64,000 nucleotides of DNA from positions 62,001-126,000 of the forward strand of contig NZ_JYLD01000010.1 of assembly GCF_001043025.1 (NCBI RefSeq), in the 5' to 3' direction. Shown here piece after piece: positions 33,693 to 42,075 of the stretch. Each line of letters begins with the position of its first letter. Within the stretch, counting starts at the first letter, position 1. Both the position numbers and the translations under genes were made by a program. Source of the DNA: Pseudomonas helleri (lineage in GTDB: Bacteria > Pseudomonadota > Gammaproteobacteria > Pseudomonadales > Pseudomonadaceae). The notes below the pieces were generated by a model. It saw nothing but the letters and a program-made list of their open reading frames with translations. It ran no database searches and was not told the DNA's origin.

Positions 33693-34724
33693 GTGCGCGC
33701 CCTCGCTTCCCCTGCGTTACCCGTGGAACTGTTCACACCAGCTTCTGGCCTCGGCAACCCTCATTTGCAAACGCTGTGGGGGCCGCTGTGGCGCACCAAA
33801 CCTGTTGTTGAACATCAACGCGAGCGCCTGTGGCTCGAAGATGGCGACTTTCTCGACCTGGACTGGCACGGTACGCCGTCAGCCCATGAACCACTGGTGC
33901 TGGTGCTGCATGGCCTGACCGGCTCCTCGGCTTCTCACTACATTGCAGGCCAGCAGAGCGCCCTGGCAAAACAGGGCTGGGCCAGCGTGGCCCTGAACTG
34001 GCGCGGGTGTTCGGGGGAGCCCAACCTGCTGGCACGCAGCTACCACTCCGGCGCCAGTGAAGACCTGGCCGCGACCGTTGCGCATTTGCGGGCGCGCTAC
34101 CCGCTGGCGCCGATCTATGCCGTAGGTTACTCACTGGGCGGCAACGTGCTGCTTAAATACCTGGGCGAATCGGGCAGCGCCAGCGGCCTGCAAGGTGGCG
34201 TCGCGGTCTCGGTGCCGTTTCGCCTCGACCAGTGCGCCGACCGCATCGGCATGGGCTTCTCCAAGGTGTACCAGGCGCACTTCATGCGTGAAATGGTGGC
34301 CTACGTCAAAATCAAACAGCGCCAGTTCCAACAGGACGCCAAGCACGAAGCGCTGGCCGCACTGGCCAAGCTGGGCACCCTCAAATCGCTGAGCAAACTG
34401 CGCACCTTTTGGGAGTTCGACGACCGGGTCACCGCGCCGCTCAACGGTTATCAGAGCGTCGACGACTATTACCGCCGCGCCTCCAGCCGCTACTTCCTGG
34501 GCGCCATTGAAACGCCCACGCTGATCATCCAGTCCGAGGATGATCCGTTTGTGTTCAAACACAGCATCCCCGAAGCCAGCGAACTGTCCGCCTGCACCGA
34601 ACTTGAGCTGCACACCAAGGGCGGCCATGTGGGTTTCGTTGAGGGCTCGCCGAGAACGCCCAGGTACTACCTGGAACGACGCATTCCACAGTGGTTGGCC
34701 AGCCTCAAGCCTGAGTCTGCGTAA
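33693..34724 (+). CDS. yheT: YheT family alpha/beta hydrolase
   Basis: 343-residue hydrolase of the YheT/EMB8 family, a putative esterase. The N-terminal signature is GLGNPHLQTLWGPLWR. The nucleophile Ser lies in VGYSLGGNVLLKYLG, the acid is in SEDDPFV and the base is His in KGGHVGF; the oxyanion region is LVLHGLTGSS. GTG start with no strong Shine-Dalgarno, 8 bases after B3. The araC-family gene overlaps its stop by one base (TAATG). In relatives yheT lies near the single M16 pair and rsmD, so the extra M16 genes appear inserted upstream of it. Confidence 0.93.
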   Translation: MRALASPALPVELFTPASGLGNPHLQTLWGPLWRTKPVVEHQRERLWLEDGDFLDLDWHGTPSAHEPLVLVLHGLTGSSASHYIAGQQSALAKQGWASVALNWRGCSGEPNLLARSYHSGASEDLAATVAHLRARYPLAPIYAVGYSLGGNVLLKYLGESGSASGLQGGVAVSVPFRLDQCADRIGMGFSKVYQAHFMREMVAYVKIKQRQFQQDAKHEALAALAKLGTLKSLSKLRTFWEFDDRVTAPLNGYQSVDDYYRRASSRYFLGAIETPTLIIQSEDDPFVFKHSIPEASELSACTELELHTKGGHVGFVEGSPRTPRYYLERRIPQWLASLKPESA

Positions 34725-35569
34725 TGAATGTGGAGCAAGGTGAGTCCATCCACTTTTGGCAAACGGCGCCGTTGAACGGCGTCGAATTGCTCACCGCGCG
34801 CTACATCGAACACCGCTTTGTGCCCCATGTGCATGATGGTTTTGTGATCGGCATGATCATGGACGGCGCCCAGCGCTATCGCTATCGCGGTGCAGAGCAC
34901 CTGGCTGGCACCGGCACACTGGTGTTGATCAACCCGGACGAAGTGCATAACGGCCACAAAGGCCATGATGCCGGGTGGCGCTACCGTGCGTTCTACCCGG
35001 ACAACGAGCAAATCCAAAGTCTGATGGAAGAGCTGAACTTGCCCGGCACCCACCTGCCCACTTTCAACGACACCCTGCTGCACGACCCGGAGCTGTTTCA
35101 CGGGTTGCAGCAACTGCATCATTTGCTGGAAGGGCCGGAGTCGGCGCTGCATCAACAAACGCTCTGGCGACAAATGATGCTCGCCCTGCTCAACCGCCAT
35201 GCCCGCCTGCCGATGCCGGCCAAGCCTGGCGTGGAACACCGGGCGGTGCGCCAGGCCAAGGAGCTGCTGCAATCGCGGCTGGCCGAACCGCCCTCGCTGG
35301 AAGAACTGGCGGCGGCGGTTAACTTGTCGCCCTTCCACTTTGCCCGCGTGTTCCAGCGCGCCACGGGCATGCCGCCGCACACCTGGCTGATGCAACAACG
35401 CATCGCCCATGCCCGCGGCTTGTTGCAACAAGGCTGCTTACCGCTGCAAGTCGCTACACAACTGGGTTTTGCCGACCAAAGCCATTTGAGCCGCCAGTTC
35501 AAAAAAGTCTACGGCGTCGGCCCGGCGGCCTACCGAGCGGCCAGTGCACAGCACGTACAAAGCCTGTAG
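34724..35569 (+). CDS. AraC family transcriptional regulator
   Basis: 281 residues: an N-terminal cupin-type effector domain (HRFVPHVHDGFVIGMIMDGA, LINPDEVHNG) and a C-terminal AraC DNA-binding domain with two helix-turn-helix units (LAAAVNLSPFHFARVFQRAT and QVATQLGFADQSHLSRQFKK). This AraC/cupin-2 architecture often controls an adjacent exporter, but no exporter is next to it here. Translationally coupled to yheT. The regulated genes are unknown. Confidence 0.9.
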   Translation: MNVEQGESIHFWQTAPLNGVELLTARYIEHRFVPHVHDGFVIGMIMDGAQRYRYRGAEHLAGTGTLVLINPDEVHNGHKGHDAGWRYRAFYPDNEQIQSLMEELNLPGTHLPTFNDTLLHDPELFHGLQQLHHLLEGPESALHQQTLWRQMMLALLNRHARLPMPAKPGVEHRAVRQAKELLQSRLAEPPSLEELAAAVNLSPFHFARVFQRATGMPPHTWLMQQRIAHARGLLQQGCLPLQVATQLGFADQSHLSRQFKKVYGVGPAAYRAASAQHVQSL

Positions 35570-35632
35570 ACGGTGGTGTTGCAGATTTTTGGTGCCCACA
35601 AAATTGCCGGATTATTCGCACAGCTTTGCCAA

Positions 35633-35662
35633 TTGCTGCCATTGCGCCGTGGCGCCTATAGT
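35633..35662 (+). promoter_or_regulatory. Candidate sigma-70 promoter of the structured leader
   Basis: TTGCTG (35633-35638), an 18-base spacer and TATAGT (35657-35662). It would start a transcript near 35669, about 245 bases before the downstream ATG, at the edge of the structured region. Confidence 0.55.
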
Positions 35663-35667
35663 CAGCG

Positions 35668-35914
35668 TTCGCCTAAAAGGGCGACCGGGTTTGGCGACCT
35701 GGAGATGGAATTTTGGAAACCTAATGGTTGTTGTATTGGGCTAAGCGTGTATTTTGCTCGCAATGCTTTATGGCTACTGTGCGTGGGAGATCTTCGGGTC
35801 TGCCGGTTGTTTCCTAAATTCTCCCGGTTCGCCAACCCGCGCACGGTAGCCACCCATTTTTTGTTTGGCGACGAAAAGTGAGTGGCCTGAATGAAGAGTT
35901 TAGGAGAAGCACTT
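35668..35914 (+). ncRNA. Structured RNA leader or small RNA
   Basis: No convincing gene lies here although a 102-codon frame is open. The sequence folds strongly: CGCC/GGCG hairpin; CCGGGT/ACCTGG hairpin; a 16-bp long-range stem GGCTACTGTGCGTGGG (35772-35787) with CCCGCGCACGGTAGCC (35836-35851), with only two G-U type wobbles; and inside it AGATC-TTCG-GGTCT. TTGGCGA near 35702 can also pair with TCGCCAA near 35829, an alternative fold. CATTTTTTG follows the long stem, so the RNA may terminate near 35863 or continue into the small gene. I recall similar leaders before small DUF3077-like genes in other Pseudomonas. Confidence 0.55.
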
Positions 35915-36184
35915 ATGAACGAATTGACATACATCCCGCTTACCGCCATCGACTGCCTTACCCCCGCCTTGCTCATCGATCGCAACGCCCCTCTCGACGT
36001 ATTGCACGCCAATGCCACCGCCCGCGTACTGGCTGTGACCCAAATGATGGAAACCTTCTCCAGTCGCGAAGTTCAAGACGCTGATGCCATTGATCTCAAA
36101 CAGTTAGCCACCACCGCAATGATATTGCTGCGTGACGGTTGCGATCTGCTCAATGTTTTGGGCTGGCGTTTGCAACCGAAATAA
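35915..36184 (+). CDS. Small uncharacterised Pseudomonas protein
   Basis: 89 residues, MNELTYIPLTAIDCLTPALL... ending GCDLLNVLGWRLQPK. The start at 35915 is fixed by AGGAGA 8 bases upstream; an ATG at 35891 has none. No signal peptide or membrane segment. The composition suggests a helical protein, with the block HANATARVLAVTQMMETFSS followed by IDLKQLATTAMILLRDG. It resembles, from memory, the DUF3077-like small proteins of Pseudomonas with unknown role. It is expressed behind the structured leader and followed by a repeat cluster. Confidence 0.7.
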   Translation: MNELTYIPLTAIDCLTPALLIDRNAPLDVLHANATARVLAVTQMMETFSSREVQDADAIDLKQLATTAMILLRDGCDLLNVLGWRLQPK

Positions 36185-36199
36185 TTCACGCGAAGGCAA

Positions 36200-36371
36200 A
36201 ACCGTGCAGGAGCTGTCGCCCCGTCTTCTACGCCGCGCTGGCGTAGCAAACAGGCCACCGACAATCGACAGCATCCCCCAATCAGTTCCCTCTCCTTCGG
36301 GAGAGGGCTAGGGTGAGGGGGCTTTTGATTCTTTTAAAGATCAAAAGATCGCGAGGCAAGCTCGCTCCTAC
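36200..36371. repeat. Composite intergenic repeat, second copy
   Basis: Same ordered blocks as at 18296-18455: GTCTTCTACGCCGCGC, AGCAAACAGGC, AGCATCCCCCAATC, the CCCTCTCCTTCGGGAGAGGG hairpin and a right half of the type 1 REP. Confidence 0.75.
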
Positions 36372-36618
36372 GGAGTTATGCCTGCACGTTTGGCGGCGGT
36401 CTGCGGCCCGCATCGCTACAACAAAACCGTGTAGGAGCGAGCTTGTCTCGCGAGCTTTTAAAGATCAAAAGATCGCGAGGCAAGCTCGCTCCTACGGAGT
36501 GTTGCCTGCACGTTTGGCGGCGGTCTGCGGCCCGCATCGCTGCATCAGAACCGTGTAGGAGCGAGCTTGTCTCGCGAGCTTTTAAAGATCAAAAGATCGC
36601 GAGCAAGCTCGCTCCTAC
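36341..36618. repeat. Tandem 124-bp repeats carrying type 1 REPs
   Basis: The right REP halves begin at 36351, 36475 and 36599 and the left halves at 36431 and 36555, an exact 124-base period. Each unit is a REP palindrome (complete at 36431-36495 and 36555-36618) plus a spacer containing CCTGCACGTTTGGCGGCGGT and CTGCGGCCCGCATCGCT. The first unit retains only the right half and the spacer. The rest of 36185-36622 holds the composite repeat and no gene. Confidence 0.88.
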
Positions 36619-36622
36619 GGGG

Positions 36623-37477
36623 TCAATCCCCGGTTGCGACACCTCGTGCCGGGTCGTTGATCCATTCGCTCCATGAACCCGCATACAGTTTGCCCAGCGG
36701 GTAGCCCGCCAATCCCAATGCAAACAGGTTGTGGCACGCCGTCACGCCCGAGCCGCAATACGCCACCAGTTCATCCGGCGAGCGGCCCGCCAGTTGTTCG
36801 GCAAATCGCTGTTTAAGTTGCTCGGCTGGCAAGAAGCGCCCGCTGCTGTCGAGGTTTTCATTGAACGCCGCACATTGCGCCCCAGGGATATGCCCGGCAA
36901 TCGGGTCAATCGGCTCAACCTCGCCGCGAAAACGTGGCTTGGCGCGAGCGTCGATCAGGGTCAACCCCGGCTGGCCCAAGCGCGCTTGCAATTGCTCAGC
37001 GCTCAGCACCAAGTGGCTATCCGGCTGACCATCAAAGGTGCCAGGCACAACATCGGGCTCGTCCGTGGTCAGTTTGAAACCCGCCGCATGCCAAGCCTTT
37101 AACCCGCCATCGAGAATAAACACGCCATCGCGCTTGCCCAGCCACGCCAGCAACCACCACGCACGGGCCGCAAATGCACCGGGACCATCGTCATACAGCA
37201 CCACATCGCTGTCCTGGTTGATGCCCCATGCCCGCAGTTGTTCAAGCAAGGCGGACGGTTCAGGCAACGGATGGCGCCCCGTGACGCCTTTAATCACCGG
37301 GCCGCTGAGGTGACGCTCAAGGTCGGCAAATTGCGCACCGGCAATATGGCCTTCAACATAACTGCTGTGCCCGTATTCCGGGTCTTCCAGGGCAAAACGG
37401 CAATCCAGAATGACCAATCCGGGGTGCGCCTGACGTTCGTTCAGGGCTTGAGGGCTGATCAGTTGCGCAACGGGCAT
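36623..37477 (-). CDS. sseA: 3-mercaptopyruvate/thiosulfate sulfurtransferase
   Basis: 284-residue tandem rhodanese. The N-terminal inactive domain begins VILDCRFAL; the C-terminal active domain has the catalytic cysteine in AYCGSGVTACHN. The CGSGVTA loop is the form typical of 3-mercaptopyruvate sulfurtransferase rather than thiosulfate rhodanese (CRKGVT), which favours that substrate. Transcribed alone, 30 bases downstream of laoR on the same strand. Confidence 0.92.
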   Translation of the reverse strand: MPVAQLISPQALNERQAHPGLVILDCRFALEDPEYGHSSYVEGHIAGAQFADLERHLSGPVIKGVTGRHPLPEPSALLEQLRAWGINQDSDVVLYDDGPGAFAARAWWLLAWLGKRDGVFILDGGLKAWHAAGFKLTTDEPDVVPGTFDGQPDSHLVLSAEQLQARLGQPGLTLIDARAKPRFRGEVEPIDPIAGHIPGAQCAAFNENLDSSGRFLPAEQLKQRFAEQLAGRSPDELVAYCGSGVTACHNLFALGLAGYPLGKLYAGSWSEWINDPARGVATGD

Positions 37478-37507
37478 GGCGAACTCCTGAGGGGGATGGG
37501 AACAGCG

Positions 37508-38176
37508 CTACTGTACGACCAATGTCTTTTGCAATGGAACGTAATATTCCTTGAGCAACTCATCAACCGCAGCACGGTACGGCGGCGTTACATAGCCCGA
37601 TTCCAGTATCAGCAGTTGGTAGATTCCGCGGGTCAGCGCCTCTTCGGACAGGTGGGTGGCGTTCTCGCGCGTGGTGCACAAAAACCCCACCCAGGACGTC
37701 AGGATGATCCAGGCATTGAGCGTCAGCGATTCGATTTGCTGGGGCGTCATGTCGAGAATGCCCGCCTGCACAAACCCCGAATAAATGGCTTGGCCCTGAG
37801 CCAGGCATTGCGTGGAAAAGCACCGATAACGCACGGCCAGTTCAGAGTCGCTGAGCAGCAGGTGTTCAATGTCACGGTACAAAAAGCGGTAACGCCACAT
37901 GGCATTGAGCAGGTGCTTCAAGTAGTCGCGTTTGTCGCTGACGTCAGGCAAACGACCCTCGGGCGGGCGCAGAAAGTCCAGCACCAGCACCTCGTACTCG
38001 CTAAACAGCACCGAGATAATCGCCTGCTTGTTGGGGAAGTGGTAATACAGATTACCCGGCGAAATCTCCATGTGAGCCGCAATGTGGTTGGTGCTGACAT
38101 TGCGTTCACCCAGCTGGTTAAACAACTCCAGGCTGGTATTGATGATGCGCTGGCTGGTTTTTAATCGTGCGGCCAT
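37508..38176 (-). CDS. laoR: TetR family regulator LaoR
   Basis: 222-residue TetR-type repressor divergent from laoCBA. The N-terminal helix-turn-helix is seen in NVSTNHIAAHMEISPGNLYY, ending YYHFPNKQAI; the C-terminal part is a ligand domain. From the LaoABCR system described in P. aeruginosa (PA0364-PA0367), LaoR represses long-chain alcohol oxidation genes. Gene order and family match here. A perfect inverted repeat lies 10 bases upstream of its start and may be the operator. Confidence 0.87.
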   Translation of the reverse strand: MAARLKTSQRIINTSLELFNQLGERNVSTNHIAAHMEISPGNLYYHFPNKQAIISVLFSEYEVLVLDFLRPPEGRLPDVSDKRDYLKHLLNAMWRYRFLYRDIEHLLLSDSELAVRYRCFSTQCLAQGQAIYSGFVQAGILDMTPQQIESLTLNAWIILTSWVGFLCTTRENATHLSEEALTRGIYQLLILESGYVTPPYRAAVDELLKEYYVPLQKTLVVQ

Positions 38177-38185
38177 GGATTGGTC

Positions 38186-38201
38186 TTCGATGAATATCGA
38201 A
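38186..38201. promoter_or_regulatory. Candidate LaoR operator
   Basis: TTCGAT-gaat-ATCGAA, a perfect inverted repeat of two 6-bp arms in the laoR/laoC intergenic region, 10 bases from the laoR ATG. Position and symmetry suit a TetR-family dimer; no binding data are available to me. Confidence 0.45.
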
Positions 38202-38332
38202 AAACATCTTAAAGCCTAACCACCGTGGCTCAAACAGCCCGAGTGGCAGACCCCCAATTGACAACATAGAGCGCAGGCTCTAAAAACATCTTGGCTCTTA
38301 CGAGAACCCCAAACATCCGCAGGGAGCGAACG

Positions 38333-39763
38333 ATGTCTACCGACAGTGCCCACCGCCACAGTTCCTCCAGCGCCTTGGACGATCTTCACAGCCTTCTCGC
38401 CCTGCAGCGAAAGGCCTATACAGCTCATCCGCTCCCACCAATAGCACAACGCCAGCAATGGTTGAAGAGCCTGCGTGTATTGCTGAGCCGCGAGCGCGAA
38501 GTGTTGATTGACGCCATCAGCCAGGACTTCAGCCACCGCAGCCCCGACGAAACCTTGTTTGCCGAGCTGATGCCCAGCTTGCAGGGCATTGACTACACCC
38601 TCAAACACCTCAAACGCTGGATGAAGCCGTCATCGCGTCATGTGGGCGTGATGTTCCAGCCCGCCAGCGCCAAGGTGGTGTATCAGCCCGTGGGCGTGGT
38701 GGGTGTAATCGTGCCGTGGAACTACCCGCTGTATTTGGCCATGGGGCCTTTGATCGGCGCTTTGGCGGCGGGCAATCGGGTGATGCTCAAACTCAGTGAG
38801 TACACGCCAGCCACCGGTCGTTTGCTCAAAGACCTGCTGGGGCGGATTTTCCCCGAGGACATGGTTGCTGTGGTGTTGGGCGACGCCGAGGTTGCCGTGG
38901 CGTTCTCCGGACTGCCCTTCGACCACCTGCTGTTCACGGGTTCGACCTATGTCGGCAAGCAGGTGATGCGTGCCGCCGCCGATAACCTGACCCCGGTGAC
39001 GCTGGAGTTGGGCGGCAAATCCCCTGCGATCGTTTCGGCTGAGGTGCCACTCAAAGACGCCGCCCGGCGCATTGCCTGGGGCAAAACCCTGAACGCCGGG
39101 CAAACCTGCATCGCGCCCGACTATGTGCTAGTGCCGCACGAGCGGGTCGACGGGTTTATCGAGGCTTACCGCCAGGCCGTACTCGATTTTTATCCAACGC
39201 TGGCCGACAACCCCGACTACACCGCCATCATCAGCGAGCGCCAATTGGCGCGGCTTGAGCACCTGCAAACAGACGCCAGCGAAAAAGGCGCCCGGCTGAT
39301 CCCGCTCTATGCCCAAGGCCAGGGGCGGCGCATGCCCCACGCGTTGCTGCTGAATGTGAACGACCAGATGCAGGTCATGCAGGACGAGATCTTCGGCCCG
39401 CTGCTGCCTGTTGTCGCGTACAGCACGCTCGATGAAGCGCTTGCCTACATCAACTCAAGACCTCGCCCACTCGCGCTCTATTACTTCGGGTACAACAAGG
39501 CCGAACAACAGCGCGTCATCGAAGACACCCACTCGGGCGGCGTCTGCATTAACGACACGCTGCTGCACGTGGCCATCGACGACCTGCCGTTTGGCGGCAT
39601 CGGCCAGAGCGGGATGGGGCGTTACCACGGGCACGAAGGTTTCCTGACGTTCAGCCACGCCAAAGGGGTGTTGAGCAAACAGCGCTGGAACAGTTCGCTG
39701 GCGATTTACCCGCCGTATGGCCGGTCGCTGGTACGCCTGATTCAAAAGCTGTTTATCCGATAG
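38333..39763 (+). CDS. laoC: Long-chain aldehyde dehydrogenase LaoC
   Basis: 476-residue NAD(P)-dependent aldehyde dehydrogenase, annotated as coniferyl aldehyde dehydrogenase by similarity. Start at 38333 with AGGGAG upstream; a frame open from 38291 has no Shine-Dalgarno. Motifs: IVPWNYPLYLAMGPLIGALA, catalytic Glu in TLELGGKSPA, catalytic Cys in NAGQTCIAPDY. The C-terminus is hydrophobic/basic (SLVRLIQKLFIR), which may associate with the membrane. In the Lao system it oxidises fatty aldehydes made by LaoA. laoB follows after 22 bases. Confidence 0.89.
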   Translation: MSTDSAHRHSSSSALDDLHSLLALQRKAYTAHPLPPIAQRQQWLKSLRVLLSREREVLIDAISQDFSHRSPDETLFAELMPSLQGIDYTLKHLKRWMKPSSRHVGVMFQPASAKVVYQPVGVVGVIVPWNYPLYLAMGPLIGALAAGNRVMLKLSEYTPATGRLLKDLLGRIFPEDMVAVVLGDAEVAVAFSGLPFDHLLFTGSTYVGKQVMRAAADNLTPVTLELGGKSPAIVSAEVPLKDAARRIAWGKTLNAGQTCIAPDYVLVPHERVDGFIEAYRQAVLDFYPTLADNPDYTAIISERQLARLEHLQTDASEKGARLIPLYAQGQGRRMPHALLLNVNDQMQVMQDEIFGPLLPVVAYSTLDEALAYINSRPRPLALYYFGYNKAEQQRVIEDTHSGGVCINDTLLHVAIDDLPFGGIGQSGMGRYHGHEGFLTFSHAKGVLSKQRWNSSLAIYPPYGRSLVRLIQKLFIR

Positions 39764-39785
39764 CCTCAAACGGCGAGACCAAGCC

Positions 39786-40331
39786 ATGCCGGAATTTCTG
39801 GAAGAACCGACGCTACTGTCCCGCCGTGGCGTTTTAAAAGTCGGCCTTTGCGCCTCGGCTTTTCTGGCCACTGCCGGGCTGGGCGCCAGCCTCAGCGGCT
39901 GCTCGGCTACTTTCAGCGCTCGGGGTTTCAGGGTGCTGCGCAGCACAGACCTGGTGTTTTTACAGGCGCTGGTGCCGGTGATGCTGGCGGGTAGCATTTC
40001 GCACACCTCCCTGCCGGGAGCGACAGACGCCACCTTGCACACGCTGGACAACAACCTGGCTCACCTCTCGCCAGAGCTGCTCAAGCTGACCTTGCAGCTA
40101 TTCGACGTGCTGGCCATGCCCGTCACTCGCGGCCCGCTCACGGGGCTTTGGAGCAGCTGGGAGAAGACCACCCCCGATCAAATCCGCTACTTCCTGCATC
40201 GCTGGCAAAACAGCAGCTTGAGCCTGTTGCGCATGGGCCATGCCTCGTTGCTGCAACTGGTGATGATGAGCGGCTACGAAAAGCCCGAGTTGTGGCCCCA
40301 TTGCGGGTATCCCGGCCCGCCGACGATTTGA
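39786..40331 (+). CDS. laoB: LaoB, Tat-exported accessory subunit of alcohol oxidation
   Basis: 181-residue protein with a twin-arginine motif SRRGVLKVG at residues 12-20, a hydrophobic stretch, and a lipobox-like LSGC ending near residue 40. It may therefore be a Tat-exported lipoprotein, consistent with small subunits of membrane GMC dehydrogenases (gluconate 2-dehydrogenase subunit 3-like). In P. aeruginosa the equivalent gene (PA0365) is needed for LaoA function. A small gap of 33 bases separates it from laoA. Confidence 0.82.
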   Translation: MPEFLEEPTLLSRRGVLKVGLCASAFLATAGLGASLSGCSATFSARGFRVLRSTDLVFLQALVPVMLAGSISHTSLPGATDATLHTLDNNLAHLSPELLKLTLQLFDVLAMPVTRGPLTGLWSSWEKTTPDQIRYFLHRWQNSSLSLLRMGHASLLQLVMMSGYEKPELWPHCGYPGPPTI

Positions 40332-40364
40332 TTCACACAATAATAATTTTCATGAGACGTCCTT

Positions 40365-41960
40365 ATGCCTGTACCCGATCTATTCCGCGAAGGCCTGGCA
40401 CGCGGATGGAAAACCCATAACGGCTCAACCCTCGACAACGACCTGACGCTGGAAGCCGACATTGCCATTATTGGCAGCGGCGCCGGGGGCGGCACGACGG
40501 CTGAAATCCTCAGTAATGCGGGCTTCAAAGTGCTGCTGATCGAAGAAGGACCGCTCAAGACCAGCAGCGATTTCAAGCTGCTCGAAGGCGAGGCCTACAC
40601 CAGCCTGTATCAGGAAGGCATCGGGCGCATGAGCAAAGACGGCGCCATCAGCATCCTGCAAGGCCGCGCGGTGGGCGGGACGACCCTGGTCAACTGGACC
40701 TCAAGCTTTCGCACCCCGGCGCCGACGCTGGAGCACTGGGCCCGCGAGCATGCGGTCAGCGGCCACAGCGAAGCCGCCATGGCGCCCTGGTTTGCGCAGA
40801 TGGAGCAACGGCTCGGCGTGGCCCCGTGGTTGGTCCCGCCCAACGCCAACAACGAGGTGATCCGCACCGGCTGTGAAAAGCTCGGCTACCGCTGGCATGT
40901 GATCCCGCGCAATGTGCGCGGCTGCTGGAACCTCGGTTATTGCGGCATGGGCTGCCCGACCAATGCCAAGCAGTCGATGCTGGTGACGACCATCCCCGCG
41001 ACCCTCGAAAACGGCGGCGAGCTGCTGTATCTGGCCCGCGCCCAGCGTTTGTTGATTGCAGGTGATCAGGTCACCGGCCTGGAGTGCCAAGCCATGGACA
41101 GGCGCAGCGTGGCGCCCACAGGCTGCACCATTACGGTCAAGGCGCGGCATTACGTGCTGGCGGGCGGCGGCATCAACAGCCCCGGCCTGCTATTGCGCTC
41201 AGAGGCGCCCGACCCGTTCAGGCGAGTGGGCAAGCGTACGTTTCTGCACCTGGTCAACTTCTCGGCCGCGCAGTTTGCGACGGCGATCAATCCGTTTTAC
41301 GGCGCCCCGCAGTCGATTTACACAGACCACTTTCAGTGGCAAGACGGCGCAACCGGTCCCATGGGCTACAAACTCGAAGTGCCGCCCTTGCACCCGGCGC
41401 TGGCCGCCACCTTGTTTGGCGGCTACGGCGAAACCAACGCAGAACACATGGCGCAACTGCCCAACACCCACATGATGCTGGCCCTGATGCGCGACGGCTT
41501 TCACCCCGACAGCCCCGGCGGCAACGTTGAATTACGCAGTGACGGCAGCCCCGTGCTCGATTACAGCGTCACACCCTATAGCTGGGACGGGCTCAGGCGG
41601 GCGTTCCACAGCATGGCCGAGATCCAGTTTGCCGCCGGAGCCAGCGCGGTGATGCCGTTGCACAGCGATGCGCGTTACCTGAAAACCCTGGGCGAAACCC
41701 GCGAGCACATCAATAACCTGAGCCTTGAGCGGTATCGAACGCGCCTGGCCAGCGCCCATGTGATGGGCGGCTGCGCCATGGGGGAAAACCCGCACATGGC
41801 GGTCACCGACAGCCTTGGGCGCCATCATCAGTTACGCAATCTGTCGATCCATGATGGCTCTTTGTTCCCCACCAGCATCGGCGCCAACCCACAATTGTCG
41901 GTGTACGCACTCACCGCCAAACTCGCGACAGAGCTGGCCCAACGGCTTAAAAATCCGTGA
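40365..41960 (+). CDS. laoA: GMC-family long-chain alcohol dehydrogenase LaoA
   Basis: 531-residue FAD-dependent GMC oxidoreductase. The dinucleotide fold is DIAIIGSGAGGGTTAEILSN, then the GMC block GRAVGGTTLVNWT, and the C-terminal active-site region HVMGGCAMGENPHM and GANPQLSVYALTAKLA. There is no signal peptide of its own, so it may be co-exported with the Tat substrate LaoB. By homology to the LaoABCR system it oxidises long-chain alcohols from alkane or alkyl-sulfate breakdown. Confidence 0.88.
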   Translation: MPVPDLFREGLARGWKTHNGSTLDNDLTLEADIAIIGSGAGGGTTAEILSNAGFKVLLIEEGPLKTSSDFKLLEGEAYTSLYQEGIGRMSKDGAISILQGRAVGGTTLVNWTSSFRTPAPTLEHWAREHAVSGHSEAAMAPWFAQMEQRLGVAPWLVPPNANNEVIRTGCEKLGYRWHVIPRNVRGCWNLGYCGMGCPTNAKQSMLVTTIPATLENGGELLYLARAQRLLIAGDQVTGLECQAMDRRSVAPTGCTITVKARHYVLAGGGINSPGLLLRSEAPDPFRRVGKRTFLHLVNFSAAQFATAINPFYGAPQSIYTDHFQWQDGATGPMGYKLEVPPLHPALAATLFGGYGETNAEHMAQLPNTHMMLALMRDGFHPDSPGGNVELRSDGSPVLDYSVTPYSWDGLRRAFHSMAEIQFAAGASAVMPLHSDARYLKTLGETREHINNLSLERYRTRLASAHVMGGCAMGENPHMAVTDSLGRHHQLRNLSIHDGSLFPTSIGANPQLSVYALTAKLATELAQRLKNP

Positions 41961-42075
41961 AAAAGGAGTTAACTGGCGGCGTCTATAGTGCTTTCTTCTT
42001 AAATTGGCGACTTGGCCGACCGGGAATGCTGCGATACCATCCGACTCCCCAACGGATTCCCGCCAGGACGACGCG

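Noticed and set aside
35573..35881. 102-codon ORF downstream of the AraC gene
   Set aside because: It lies across the structured RNA leader; no ribosome site and no protein-like composition.
36341..36618. CRISPR array
   Set aside because: Regular 124-base period, but the repeats are REP palindromes with near-identical spacers and there are no cas genes.
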